From contig JAEXRD010000063.1 in the NCBI GenBank assembly GCA_023438245.1, positions 1 to 64,000 of the forward strand: a DNA stretch of 64,000 bases, written 5' to 3'. A program made the translations under genes and the position numbers. Shown in pieces: positions 18,542 through 27,054 of this stretch; position 1 is the stretch's first letter, and each line of letters opens with the position of its first letter. The notes under the pieces were generated by a model. It searched no databases. It saw nothing but the letters and a program-made list of their open reading frames with translations, and had not been told where the DNA came from. The DNA comes from Pseudomonadota bacterium (GTDB taxonomy: Bacteria; Desulfobacterota; Desulfovibrionia; Desulfovibrionales; Desulfovibrionaceae).

Positions 18542-19426
18542 CTACTCGCCCATGGGCGACATGCGCAGGCTGAAGTCGGAACTGGGCGCGGAGTGGGTGA
18601 TGCGCCCGACGCTGACGAAATCCGGGCCCACGGCCCCGATCTCGGCGATGTTCTCCAGGGTCACGTTGCCGCTGGCCTCGGTCTCGATGCCCGCGGGCAC
18701 GAGAGGCAGGGCCTGGCGCATCAGCTCCGGCTCCATGTTGTCCAGCATGATGCGGTCCACCCGGCAGTCCACGGCGGTGGCCACTTCCTGCAGGGTGCGG
18801 CACTCCACCTCGATGGGCGGGCAGTCGTCGCCGTAGGCCGCGCGCAGGGCCTCCACGGCGGGGCCGATGCCCCCGGCCCGGTCGATGTGGTTGTCCTTGA
18901 CCATGAGCATTTCCGAAAGATTCAGGCGGTGGTTTTTGGCCCCGCCCACAAGCACGGCGTACTTTTCGGGATAGCGCAGGCCGGGCAGGGTCTTGCGGGT
19001 GTCCAGCAGCGTGGTGCGCGAGCCGCCGAGCGCGGCCACGTACTTGGCCGTGAGGCTGGCGATGCCCGAGAGGTGGCCCAGGTAGTTCAGGATGACGCGC
19101 TCAGTGCGCAGGATGTGCGTGGCCGGGGCCTGGATGGCGGCGATGAGCGTGCCGGGGCTGACCTTGTCGCCCTCGTCCACGTTGAGCATGTGCTGGTACT
19201 CGCAGCCCGCGAATTCCATGATCAGCGGGATGAGCGGCAGGCCCGCAACGACGGTGTCCTGCTTGGCCACGATGTGGGCCACGGCCAGGTCGCTGTCCTG
19301 GAAGATGCCCAGGCTTGTCAGGTCCTTGCCGTCCTCGGAAAGGGCGATGCGGATGCCCGCGAGCAGGAACATGCGGGCTTCGTTCTGGAAGAAGCTCTCG
19401 AAGAGCGTGGGCGTGTCGGTGGACAT
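18542..19426 (-). CDS. nadC: Nicotinate-nucleotide pyrophosphorylase (carboxylating)
   Basis: Converts quinolinate and PRPP to nicotinate mononucleotide with loss of CO2, the third step of the pathway. The 294-residue product has TERVILNYLGHLSGIASLT near residues 105-125, the active-site TRKTLPGLR, then MVKDNHI and IEVECRTL, which bind quinolinate and PRPP, and a GNVTLENI stretch close to the end. The ATG at 19426 is preferred over an in-frame GTG at 19438 because GAGGA lies six bases before it and the GTG would sit over that site. It heads the nad operon and has a candidate promoter 30-60 bases upstream. Confidence 0.95.
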   Translation of the reverse strand: MSTDTPTLFESFFQNEARMFLLAGIRIALSEDGKDLTSLGIFQDSDLAVAHIVAKQDTVVAGLPLIPLIMEFAGCEYQHMLNVDEGDKVSPGTLIAAIQAPATHILRTERVILNYLGHLSGIASLTAKYVAALGGSRTTLLDTRKTLPGLRYPEKYAVLVGGAKNHRLNLSEMLMVKDNHIDRAGGIGPAVEALRAAYGDDCPPIEVECRTLQEVATAVDCRVDRIMLDNMEPELMRQALPLVPAGIETEASGNVTLENIAEIGAVGPDFVSVGRITHSAPSSDFSLRMSPMGE

Positions 19427-19454
19427 GGGTTTCCTCACCTTGGTTGCGGGCCAG

Positions 19455-19483
19455 TGGTAGGTGAGGTTTGGCGCGCCGTCAAG
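19455..19483 (-). promoter_or_regulatory. Possible promoter of the nadC-nadA-nadB operon
   Basis: On the minus strand TTGACG (19483-19478) is followed after exactly 17 bases by TACCAC (19460-19455). The -35 matches five of six positions and the -10 three. Position in the spacer before nadC fits. No operator is obvious. Confidence 0.4.
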
Positions 19484-19525
19484 GCCCGCCGAATGCGTAG
19501 GCGCATGGCCCGGAGGAGTGGAAGG

Positions 19526-20299
19526 CTAGCGCACCAGGTCGCGGGTGACGTAGTTCTGCGGCTGGCCCGAGGGGTTGGCCAGGGCGCTGGGGTTGGTGCC
19601 CAGGCTGGTGCGCACCGAGGGCTTCATGCCGCCGGTCTGCTTGAGTTGCGGCAGAAGGGCGCGGGTGTTGCGGTTCACCGGCACGGTCCAGTGGTGGGCG
19701 GCCATGACCTGGCCGTCGTCCAGCGCGGTGATCTTGGCGGAGATGTACACCACCTTGTCGGCGATGAGGTAGCTGCCGGTCATGACGGAGGGCCGCGGCG
19801 GGTTCCACTCCTCCTGGTTCTTGGCGTCGATGGCGGCGCGCTCCTTGGGGTCCATGGTGGCGCTCAGGATTTGGGGCTTGGGCTCGCGCAGGGGCGGCAC
19901 CTTGGCCGGGCCGTCCGTGACCTTGAAGTTGCGCAGGGCCAGGCGCGCAGCCACCTGCTCGCTCACCAGCCTGCCGAAGGGCGAGGGGTCGGTGGGGTCG
20001 ATGCGGTTCTGGAAGCGTTCGTAGTAGATGGGCGAATTCTTGTTCATGGCCGGGACGAAAAGGCCCATGAGGTCGTCGGCGGCGTCGTAGTTGATGTCGA
20101 TGAGCGGGGTGTTGTCCTCGGTGAACAGCTCGGCGGTGGTGGGCCGGGTGCCCAGCAGGTCGTCCTTGGCGTCCACGGCGGTGCGCTTGATGCTGTTGTA
20201 GTAGGACGTGGTTGTGCTGCCGCACCCGGTCAGGAGCGTCAGCGCCGCAAGCGCGGCCAGGAGGAGGGCGGTGGCCCGGAATGTTCTGCGTGCGTTCAT
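19526..20299 (-). CDS. FlgO-like outer membrane lipoprotein
   Basis: A 257-residue probable lipoprotein: signal sequence with lipobox LLTGC, mature protein beginning CGSTTTSYYN. The body resembles the FlgO domain known from Vibrio, where FlgO is an outer membrane flagellar lipoprotein: ADDLMGLFVPAMN, then SPFGRLVSEQVAARLALRNFKVTD near residues 95-118, and MTGSYLIADKVVYISAKITALDDGQVMAAHHWTVPVN near 175-210. The ATG at 20299 starts the signal peptide; an in-frame ATG twenty codons upstream would precede it with a proline-rich stretch and is unlikely. A sigma-28-like promoter lies about 60 bases upstream, which supports a flagellar link. motA and motB lie 1 kb away on the other strand. The family call is by pattern and should be read as probable. 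Confidence 0.65.
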   Translation of the reverse strand: MNARRTFRATALLLAALAALTLLTGCGSTTTSYYNSIKRTAVDAKDDLLGTRPTTAELFTEDNTPLIDINYDAADDLMGLFVPAMNKNSPIYYERFQNRIDPTDPSPFGRLVSEQVAARLALRNFKVTDGPAKVPPLREPKPQILSATMDPKERAAIDAKNQEEWNPPRPSVMTGSYLIADKVVYISAKITALDDGQVMAAHHWTVPVNRNTRALLPQLKQTGGMKPSVRTSLGTNPSALANPSGQPQNYVTRDLVR

Positions 20300-20359
20300 G
20301 CTGTCCCGCGGCCGGCGCCCGCCCGGAATGGGCGACATGGGCATGCTGGCCTGCAACAC

Positions 20360-20387
20360 TTATCGTACCTTCGTGCTGTTTACTTTA
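20360..20387 (-). promoter_or_regulatory. Sigma-28-like promoter of the FlgO-like gene
   Basis: On the minus strand TAAAGTAA (20387-20380) matches six of eight -35 positions; after 12 bases TACGATAA (20367-20360) matches six of eight -10 positions, including the whole CGATAA core. Spacing between the octamers equals that of the cheW site. It lies between punA and the FlgO-like gene. Confidence 0.5.
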
Positions 20388-20407
20388 TGCCGGGACGCCC
20401 CGAGGTT

Positions 20408-21289
20408 TCAAGCGCCTTGCGCGCGAAATTTCGCCAAATCCCGCGCCACGCCCTCGATGAGGTCGGCCATGCCCGAGGCGGCCTGGCCCGCCATGGCCAG
20501 CACCTCCTCGTGACTTGTCGGGGCCATGCAGTCCGGCAGATTCTTGTTGGTCAGGCAGCTGACGCCCAGCAGCCGAATGCCCATGTGGTGCGCGGCGATG
20601 GCCTCGATGGCGGTGCTCATCCCTATGGCGTCGGCCCCAAGCTGCCGATAAGCCCTTGTCTCGGCCGGAGTCTCCAGCTGGGGGCCGGGCACCTGGACAT
20701 ACACCCCGCGCTCCACGCGCAGGCCGAGCTCCAGGGCCTTGGCCCGGGCCAGCTCAAGGAGTTCGGGGCACCACACCCGGCTCATGTCCGGGAAGCGCGG
20801 GCCCCAGGGCTCGTGGTTGGCCCCGGTGAGCGGGCTCTGGCCGGTGAGGTTGATGTGGTCGGTGATGAGCATGGGGCTGCCCGCGCAGAACTGCGGGTTG
20901 AGCGCCCCAGCGGCGTTGGTCAGGATGAGGGTGGTGACGCCGAGCTCGCCCAGCAGGCGAACCGGCAGGCAGGCCGTGGCGGCGTCGAAGCCCTCGTAGA
21001 GGTGCACGCGGCCCCGGAAGGCCAGAACAGGCAGCCCGCCGAGGGTGCCGTGGCGCAGCAGGCCGCCGTGGCCCTTCACCGTGGAGGCGGGCAGGCCGGG
21101 AATTTCGGAGCAGGGGATGTCGGTTGCGGCCTGGATTCGTCCGGCCAGGTCGTCCAGTCCGCTGCCCAGGACGAGGCCCAAGGTTCCTGCTTGAATTGTG
21201 CCTAGTTTTTCGCGTATGAAGCGGGCAGAGTGTCGGACGGTTTCCGAAAGGTTCACGCTTGCGGCTGTGGTGGGATGTGGGTGGCTCAT
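20408..21289 (-). CDS. punA: Purine nucleoside phosphorylase
   Basis: Splits purine nucleosides with phosphate to base and ribose 1-phosphate, for salvage. The 293-residue protein fits the trimeric high-molecular-mass class: LVLGSGLDDLA near residue 40, VKGHGG, RVHLYEG (the conserved His and Glu pattern), LILTNAAGALNP near 120, DHINLTGQSPL, YVQVPGPQLETPAE near 200, GMSTAIEAIAAHHMG and SCLTNKN. The catalytic glutamate in the STAIEA stretch and an asparagine in CLTNKN are present. The ATG at 21289 is used because GGGGTG precedes it. It is divergent to motA with only 56 bases between the starts. The related methylthioadenosine phosphorylases are a less likely alternative. Confidence 0.9.
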   Translation of the reverse strand: MSHPHPTTAASVNLSETVRHSARFIREKLGTIQAGTLGLVLGSGLDDLAGRIQAATDIPCSEIPGLPASTVKGHGGLLRHGTLGGLPVLAFRGRVHLYEGFDAATACLPVRLLGELGVTTLILTNAAGALNPQFCAGSPMLITDHINLTGQSPLTGANHEPWGPRFPDMSRVWCPELLELARAKALELGLRVERGVYVQVPGPQLETPAETRAYRQLGADAIGMSTAIEAIAAHHMGIRLLGVSCLTNKNLPDCMAPTSHEEVLAMAGQAASGMADLIEGVARDLAKFRAQGA

Positions 21290-21345
21290 GCACCCCGGTA
21301 TAGACCACACAGGGCCGCGGGCACAAGCCAGGGTAGGCGCGGTCT

Positions 21346-22092
21346 ATGGATTTCGCAACGCTCTTAGGACTTATCTCCGGCCTCTCGCTGGTGGTGGCCG
21401 CCATCATGATGGGCGGCGACCTCGGCCTGTTCATCGACCTGCCGAGCGTCATGATCGTCTTCGGCGGCACCTTCGGCACCATCTTCGTGGCCTTTCCCTT
21501 CGAGGAGGTGCGCCAGGCGTTCTACGCCGGGTTCAAGGCCTTCTCCTCGCGCAAGGTGCGCGCCCGCGAGGTGGTCAACATCATGATCAAGATCGCCGAG
21601 ATCAGCCGCCGCGAGGGCCTGCTGGCCCTGGAGAACGTCAAGACCGAGAACATGGTGCTCAAGAAGGCCTGCCAGCTCATCGCCGACAACGCCGACCCCT
21701 CCCTCATCCGCAGCACCCTGTCCATCGAGATCAACTCCATGAAGCGCCGCCACAAGGTGGGCGAGGAAGTGTTCAAGCGCCTGGGCAGCCTCTCGCCTTC
21801 CTTCGGCATGATCGGCACCCTCATCGGCTTGGTGCAGATGCTGGCCAACATGGCCGACCCCAAGACCATCGGCCCGGCCATGGCCGTGGCCATCATCACC
21901 ACCTTCTACGGTTCGGTGCTCTCGGTGGTCATCTTCCTGCCCATCGCCAACAAGCTGCGCACCCGCACCCTGCAGGAGGAACTGCACCTGGAGATCATCT
22001 TCGAGGGCGCCAAGTCCATCCTGGAAAACAACAACCCCATGCTCGTTTCCGAGAAGCTGTCCTCCTTCCTTGCCCCCAGCGAGAGGAAGTAG
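21346..22092 (+). CDS. motA: Flagellar motor stator protein MotA
   Basis: Inner-membrane part of the flagellar stator, which couples ion flow to rotation. The 248-residue protein has four membrane segments: 5-25 and 32-52 at the start, and two around 150-200 (SPSFGMIGTLIGLVQML and AIITTFYGSVLSVVIFLPIAN). Between them is the cytoplasmic loop with charged residues that meet FliG, including RREGLLALEN and SMKRRHKVGEEVF. The ATG at 21346 gives the conserved N-terminus. Three bases separate its stop from motB. No sigma-28 site was seen in the short spacer before it. Confidence 0.95.
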   Translation: MDFATLLGLISGLSLVVAAIMMGGDLGLFIDLPSVMIVFGGTFGTIFVAFPFEEVRQAFYAGFKAFSSRKVRAREVVNIMIKIAEISRREGLLALENVKTENMVLKKACQLIADNADPSLIRSTLSIEINSMKRRHKVGEEVFKRLGSLSPSFGMIGTLIGLVQMLANMADPKTIGPAMAVAIITTFYGSVLSVVIFLPIANKLRTRTLQEELHLEIIFEGAKSILENNNPMLVSEKLSSFLAPSERK

Positions 22093-22095
22093 CCC

Positions 22096-22839
22096 ATGGC
22101 CGAAGAAGAATACATACCACCGCCGGACAACAGCGACGAGGGCGACCCCCAGGAGTGGCTCACCACCTTCTCCGACCTGACCATGCTCATGCTGGTGTTC
22201 TTCATCCTGCTCTACGCCATGAGCACGCCGGACACCAAGCGCATCGAGAGCACGCTCCAGGCCGTGACCCAGGCCCTGGGCGGCAAGGAATCCAAGATGG
22301 CCACCAGCACCATCAGCCGCGAGGAGGCCGGTGTCATCCTGGACCAGGTCATGCTGAACAAGCAGATCATGGCCGCGCAGCAGAAGGTCTTCGCCGAGGT
22401 GAAGCTGCTGCAGACAAAGAAGGGCCTGGAGGGCCTTGTGGGCGCCAATTTCGAGGACGGCATCATCACCATCCGGGCTCCCGGCGACGTGCTCTTCGCC
22501 CCCGGCGACGTGAACCTCACCGAGAGGGGCAAGCAGGTCATCGCGGAAATGAAGGACTTCTTCGCCCAGCACCCGGACCAGGTCATCAACGTGCGCGGCT
22601 ACACAGACGACCACATGCCCGCGGCCGGTTCGCGCTTCCGGGACAACTGGGAGATCTCCTCCATGCGCGCGGTGAACGTGTTGCGCCTGCTCATGCAGAT
22701 GGGCATCGAGCCCAAGCGCCTCACCTCCACCGGGCTGGCCGACCTCAACCCGCTGTACCCCAACACCAGCGAGGAGTACCGGGCCCAGAACCGGCGCGTG
22801 GAGTTCGTGCTGGAGAAGCGCGTGTACGGCAAGAAGTAG
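22096..22839 (+). CDS. motB: Flagellar motor stator protein MotB
   Basis: Stator partner that carries the ion-accepting aspartate and anchors the stator to peptidoglycan. The 247-residue protein has one membrane segment, TFSDLTMLMLVFFILLYAM, with the essential aspartate at Asp27, a plug-like linker, and a C-terminal OmpA-like domain from about residue 125 with GDVLFAPGDVNLTERG, NVRGYTDDHMP and the binding pattern NWEISSMRAVNVLRLL, ending in NRRVEFV. MotA and MotB are adjacent and surely coexpressed. The ion (proton or sodium) cannot be told from this sequence with confidence. Confidence 0.95.
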   Translation: MAEEEYIPPPDNSDEGDPQEWLTTFSDLTMLMLVFFILLYAMSTPDTKRIESTLQAVTQALGGKESKMATSTISREEAGVILDQVMLNKQIMAAQQKVFAEVKLLQTKKGLEGLVGANFEDGIITIRAPGDVLFAPGDVNLTERGKQVIAEMKDFFAQHPDQVINVRGYTDDHMPAAGSRFRDNWEISSMRAVNVLRLLMQMGIEPKRLTSTGLADLNPLYPNTSEEYRAQNRRVEFVLEKRVYGKK

Positions 22840-22901
22840 CAGCAGTTGCCCCCGGCGGGTTTCCCTCCGGGAGTTAGAGCATACAGACCAGAGAGGTTCC
22901 C

Positions 22902-23291
22902 ATGGACTTCGACATCAAGATGCCCGGCGAGGACGAAAAACTCCGCCAAGCCTACCGGACCAGGGTGCCCGGCCTGGACGTGCGCATCGTCACCAAGGCC
23001 GGAGAGCAGGACTTCCCCGTGCTGGACATCAGCGCCTCGGGCTTCGCCTTTGCCGACAGCCCCCGCAACTGGAGCAACGGCCAGGATTTCCAGTTCCAGT
23101 TGCTGCTGGCCAAGCGCCTGTTCCTGGACGAGGTGAAGGGCAAGGTCATGCGCGTCATCGCCGAGAAGGGCATCATCGGCTGCGTGTTCCACGACCTGGA
23201 CCGCAGGCAGGAGATCAAGCTCGACAAACTGGTGCTCGAAGTCCAGAAGCGGCTCATCGAACTGCGCAAGGCCAAGCGGGAGGCGGGCTAG
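22902..23291 (+). CDS. PilZ domain protein, probable cyclic-di-GMP receptor
   Basis: A 129-residue protein made of one PilZ domain. The c-di-GMP binding pattern is recognisable: arginines in RQAYRTRVPG near residues 15-24 and LDISASGFAFAD near residues 45-57, corresponding to RxxxR and D/NxSxxG. The C-terminal helix is rich in Lys and Arg. It follows motB by 62 bases in the same direction, so a role in slowing or switching the motor in response to c-di-GMP is an attractive inference, as for YcgR in enterobacteria, but YcgR has an extra N-terminal domain that is absent here. The ATG at 22902 has GAGAGG upstream. Confidence 0.85.
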   Translation: MDFDIKMPGEDEKLRQAYRTRVPGLDVRIVTKAGEQDFPVLDISASGFAFADSPRNWSNGQDFQFQLLLAKRLFLDEVKGKVMRVIAEKGIIGCVFHDLDRRQEIKLDKLVLEVQKRLIELRKAKREAG

Positions 23292-23321
23292 GCCCGGCGC
23301 GGCCTCCCCAGGCGTTCACCC

Positions 23322-24764
23322 ATGACCCGGCACACCATTCTCATCGCCAACCGCGGCGAAATCGCCATGCGCATCGCACGGGCCTGTCGCCGCCTCGGCC
23401 ACGGCTTCGTCTGTCTGTACACCGATGCCGACGAGCAGTCCGGCCACGTGCGCCTGGCGCGCGAGCTGGGCGGCGGGCTCTACCGCATCAGCTCCTACCA
23501 GGATCCCAGCGAGATCCTCTCCGTGGCCGACGCAAGCATGGCCACCGCCGTGCACCCCGGCTACGGCTTCTTCGCCGAGGACTACCGCTTCGCCCGCCGC
23601 GTGACCACGCGCAAGCGTCCGCTCATCTTCATCGGCCCCTCCTGGACCTGCATCCGCGACCTTGGCGACAAGATCAACACCAAGCGCATCGCCCGTGGCC
23701 AGGGCGTGCCGACGATTCCCGGCTCGGACCGGCCCATCTACGACGAGATGGAGGCCGTGGAGCTGGCCCAGACGATCTTCGCCTTCCAGGAGGATCAGGG
23801 CATCGAGGAGGGCTGCGTGCTGGTCAAGGCCAGCGCGGGCGGCGGCGGCATGGGCATCGAGGAAGTCTACGACATCGACAAGTTCCGCTCGGTGTACCGG
23901 CGCATCCGCAACTACGCCAAGCGCAACCTGAGCGACGAGGGCGTGCTCATCGAGCAGCGCATCTTTGATTTCAACCATCTGGAGGTCCAGGTGGTGGCCG
24001 AGCGCGGCGGAAAGCGGGCCGTGCACTTCGGCACGCGCAACTGCTCGGTGCAGAGCCTGGGCAGGCAGAAACGCATCGAGGTGGCCCCGGGCTTCGACCC
24101 CGCGAGCTTCGGCTATGCCTTCGACGCCGCGGGCGTGCTGGACGACATCACCCGGCATTCCATCACCATGGCCCTGGCCGTGGGCTACGACAACGTGGGC
24201 ACCTGGGAGTGGATCGTGACGCCCAAGGGCGACCCTTTCCTCATGGAGGTCAACACGCGCATCCAGGTGGAGAACGGCGTTTCCGGCACCATCTCGCGCA
24301 TTTCCGGCAGGCCGGAGACCGAAGACCCGGCGGGGCACGGCGTGGACATCATCTCCGAGCAGATCCGCCTGGGCCTGGGCGACGCCCTGGGCTACGGCCA
24401 GGAGGACATCCGGCTGGAGGGCGTGGGCATCGAGTACCGCATCATCGCCGAGGACCCGGCCAACCGCTTCACCCCCTGCCTGGGGCGCATCGAGCGCTTC
24501 GGCTGGAAGCACGAGCCCTGGCTCCAGGTCTTCACGCAGGTGCCCACCACCCTGAAGGGCGAATGCCCCTACGACATTCCCATGGATTTCGACCCCAACC
24601 TGGCGCTGGCCATCGTCTGGGGCCAGGACCTGGCCCAGGCCCGCGAGCGGGGCCGCGAGTTCCTGTCCGGCCTGACCCTGACGGGAACGGACACGCGCGG
24701 CGAGCCGCTGCGCACCAACGTGGAGTTCCTTTTGGCACGCACCCAGACCATCCTGCACTTCTAG
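23322..24764 (+). CDS. Biotin carboxylase subunit, divergent
   Basis: ATP-grasp enzyme expected to carboxylate biotin using bicarbonate and ATP. The 480-residue protein begins ILIANRGEIAMRIARACRRLG and has HPGYGFFAEDYRFAR, a glycine-rich loop KASAGGGGMGIEEV near 170, HLEVQVVAE, and the metal-binding MEVNTRIQVEN near 308. It departs from classical AccC: the loop is GGGGMG rather than GGGGRG or GGGGKG, the RDCSxQRR motif reads TRNCSVQSLGRQK, and NTRLQVEH reads NTRIQVEN, where the usual His becomes Asn. The next two genes give the other carboxylase parts, so the set probably forms acetyl-CoA carboxylase or a related acyl-CoA carboxylase. The substrate is not decided by sequence. Confidence 0.88.
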   Translation: MTRHTILIANRGEIAMRIARACRRLGHGFVCLYTDADEQSGHVRLARELGGGLYRISSYQDPSEILSVADASMATAVHPGYGFFAEDYRFARRVTTRKRPLIFIGPSWTCIRDLGDKINTKRIARGQGVPTIPGSDRPIYDEMEAVELAQTIFAFQEDQGIEEGCVLVKASAGGGGMGIEEVYDIDKFRSVYRRIRNYAKRNLSDEGVLIEQRIFDFNHLEVQVVAERGGKRAVHFGTRNCSVQSLGRQKRIEVAPGFDPASFGYAFDAAGVLDDITRHSITMALAVGYDNVGTWEWIVTPKGDPFLMEVNTRIQVENGVSGTISRISGRPETEDPAGHGVDIISEQIRLGLGDALGYGQEDIRLEGVGIEYRIIAEDPANRFTPCLGRIERFGWKHEPWLQVFTQVPTTLKGECPYDIPMDFDPNLALAIVWGQDLAQARERGREFLSGLTLTGTDTRGEPLRTNVEFLLARTQTILHF

Positions 24765-24773
24765 GCGGCCCGC

Positions 24774-27029
24774 ATGGATATCGACAAGCGCACACAGGAG
24801 CTCGCCGGGCGGCTGGCCTACATCACGGACATCTTCGGCCCGCGCGAGAACGCCTCCGTGGCCCTGCTGCGCCACAGGCTGCAGGAGTTCCTGGACAAGG
24901 CCCCGCACCTGGGCATGCGCGAGATCTCCAAGCAGGTGGCCCAGCTGGAGGAGCTGTTCTCACTGCTGGAGACCAAGCTGGACAGCGAGCTGACGCCCAT
25001 GGACCGGGTGCGCATCGTGCGCCACCCGCAGCGCGTCTGCCTCAAGGACATCCTGGAAAACGTCTACGACAACTACACCGAGATCGGCGGCCAGGACGAG
25101 TGGAGCATCGATCCGGGCATCATCATCGCGCGGGCCACCATCGCCCGGCGCATGGGCAAGAAGACCGTGCACCAGTCGGTCATGGTCATCGGCCAGGAGA
25201 AGGGCCACGGCCAGGAGTTCCGCAACGGCGGCTCCATCAAGCCCTGGGGCAACGCCAACGCCCTGTACTACATGCGCGTGGCCGAGATCGAGAACATCCC
25301 CATCCACACCTACGTGTTCACCCCCGGGGCCTACCCGGTGGAGGACTACCCCGGCGCGGCCCAGCAGATCGCCAAGAACCTGTACGTCATGGCGGGCCTG
25401 CGCGTGCCCATCGTGTCCGTGTTCAGCGAGGGCGGCAGCGGCGGGGCCGAGGCCATCGCCCTGGCCGACCGCAGGCTCATGCTCTCCCACGGCTACTACT
25501 CGGTCATCTCGCCGGAGGGCGCCGCGGCCATCGAGGGCGGGCTGAAGCAGAAGGCCACCCCGGAGCTCATCGCCAAATGCGCCGAGCGCCTGCGCATCAC
25601 CGCCACGGACAACCTGGAGCTGGGCCTCATCGACCGGGTCATCCAGGAGCCGCCGCTGGGCGCCCGGCCGGAGCACTACGAATTCTTCCGCCAGCTCCGG
25701 CGCGAGGTCATCCGCGCCACCGACGAGGTGGTGAACTCCGTGGCCACGCTGGGCCCCCTGCGCAGCCTTGCGCTCAGGCGCACGGCGGGCGACGCCGACC
25801 CGCAGGACATCTTCATCCGCTGGGGCCTGGGCCACGGGGCCCGGCAGAAAATCCTGGCCAGGCGCTTCGACCGCTTCCGCGAGATGAGCCGCAGCGCCTG
25901 CCGCGACAACCGCTCGCTGGGCGCGCGCGTTCTGGGCGTGGCCGAGGCCGGGCTGTGGGCCGCCAGCGGGCTTTTGCGCTACGAGTACCTGGGCCAGTAC
26001 AAGCGCCGCATCGCGCGCCTGCTGGAGGGCCTGGAGGCCGAGGTGCGGGCCCTGCGCCTGGGCCTGGGCGGGCGCGTGGGCAAATACCTGGGCCTGGGCG
26101 ACGGCACCCGGCGCCTGCAGGTTCCGCCCGAGGCCCTGGAGCGGCTCACCAGCCTCTCCTGTCCTGAGGAGGGCGCCTGCCGCGTGGAGGAGCAGTGGGT
26201 CTACGTGAGCCCCAAGAGCCGCGAGGACCGCACGCTGACCTGCCCCAACACGCCCACCCACGGCTGCCTGGACCTCTGGGCGCCGGACCTGTTCGGGGAG
26301 TTCGCCGGGGTGTGCTCGCACTGCGGCCACCATTTTCCCATGGAATTCCAGTGGTACCTGTACAACGTGTTCGACTTCGGCAAGGCCTACGAGTTCAACC
26401 GCGAGCTTGAGGCGGGCAACCCGCTCTCCTACGAGGGCTTCGACCTGAAGCTGGAGGAGGCCAAGGCCAAGACCGGCCTGGGCAGCTCCTGCATCACCTT
26501 CGAGACGCTTGTGGAGGGCATCCGGACCGTGGTGGCGGTGCTGGCCAGCCCCTTCCGGGGCGGCACCGTGGGCGCGGCGGAGGGCGAGAAGCTCATCCGC
26601 GCGGCCCAGCGCGCCATGATCAAGCGCCTGCCCTTCATCCTTTACTCCCACGGCACCGCGGGCATCCGCATCCAGGAGGGCACCTGCGGGGTCATCCAGA
26701 TGCCGCGCGTGACCATGGCCGTGCGGCAATACATCGAGGCCGGGGGCCTGTATCTGGTGCTCTACGACACCAATTCCTACGCCGGGCCGGTGGCCAGCTT
26801 CCTGGGCTGCTCGCCCTACCAGTTCGCGGTGCGCTCGTCCAACCTGGGCTTCGCCGGGCCGGGCGTCATCCGCGAGACCACGGGCCTGGACATCCCCCCG
26901 CGCTACCACCGGGCATCCTCGGCCTTGTCGCGCGGGCATATTCAGGGTATCTGGGACCGGCGCGACATCAAGAAGAACCTGCACCAGGCGCTTCTGACCA
27001 TGGGCGGCAAGAACCTGTACCACCGCTGA
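24774..27029 (+). CDS. Fused carboxyltransferase, AccA-like then AccD-like
   Basis: Transfers the carboxyl group from carboxybiotin to an acyl-CoA. The 751-residue protein joins both halves of a carboxyltransferase. The N-terminal half (to about residue 330) is AccA-like with LAYITDIFGPREN, GGQDEWSIDPGIIIARATIARRMGKK, VIGQEKGHG and SEGGSGGAEAIALADR. A linker of helices (330-480) leads to an AccD-like half beginning with a zinc-ribbon pattern (CPNTPTHGC near 488 and CSHC near 514), then GGTVGAAEGEKLIRAAQRA and PFILYSHGTAGIRIQEG. In E. coli AccA and AccD are separate genes; here alpha comes first. It follows the biotin carboxylase by nine bases. Confidence 0.88.
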   Translation: MDIDKRTQELAGRLAYITDIFGPRENASVALLRHRLQEFLDKAPHLGMREISKQVAQLEELFSLLETKLDSELTPMDRVRIVRHPQRVCLKDILENVYDNYTEIGGQDEWSIDPGIIIARATIARRMGKKTVHQSVMVIGQEKGHGQEFRNGGSIKPWGNANALYYMRVAEIENIPIHTYVFTPGAYPVEDYPGAAQQIAKNLYVMAGLRVPIVSVFSEGGSGGAEAIALADRRLMLSHGYYSVISPEGAAAIEGGLKQKATPELIAKCAERLRITATDNLELGLIDRVIQEPPLGARPEHYEFFRQLRREVIRATDEVVNSVATLGPLRSLALRRTAGDADPQDIFIRWGLGHGARQKILARRFDRFREMSRSACRDNRSLGARVLGVAEAGLWAASGLLRYEYLGQYKRRIARLLEGLEAEVRALRLGLGGRVGKYLGLGDGTRRLQVPPEALERLTSLSCPEEGACRVEEQWVYVSPKSREDRTLTCPNTPTHGCLDLWAPDLFGEFAGVCSHCGHHFPMEFQWYLYNVFDFGKAYEFNRELEAGNPLSYEGFDLKLEEAKAKTGLGSSCITFETLVEGIRTVVAVLASPFRGGTVGAAEGEKLIRAAQRAMIKRLPFILYSHGTAGIRIQEGTCGVIQMPRVTMAVRQYIEAGGLYLVLYDTNSYAGPVASFLGCSPYQFAVRSSNLGFAGPGVIRETTGLDIPPRYHRASSALSRGHIQGIWDRRDIKKNLHQALLTMGGKNLYHR

Positions 27030-27054
27030 CGCGACTAATCCCGAGGTTACGACT

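Noticed and set aside
17531..21205. Long open frame on the plus strand across nadA, nadC, the FlgO-like gene and punA.
   Set aside because: It runs through four well-supported minus-strand genes and their spacers and has shadow-type composition.
21300..21347. Inverted repeat ATAGACC/GGTCTAT in the punA-motA spacer.
   Set aside because: Arms are only seven bases, 34 apart, and one covers the motA start codon; chance is likely.
22840..22901. GC-rich inverted repeat (CCCGG and CCGGG) between motB and the PilZ gene.
   Set aside because: Short stem without a T run; not supported as a terminator.
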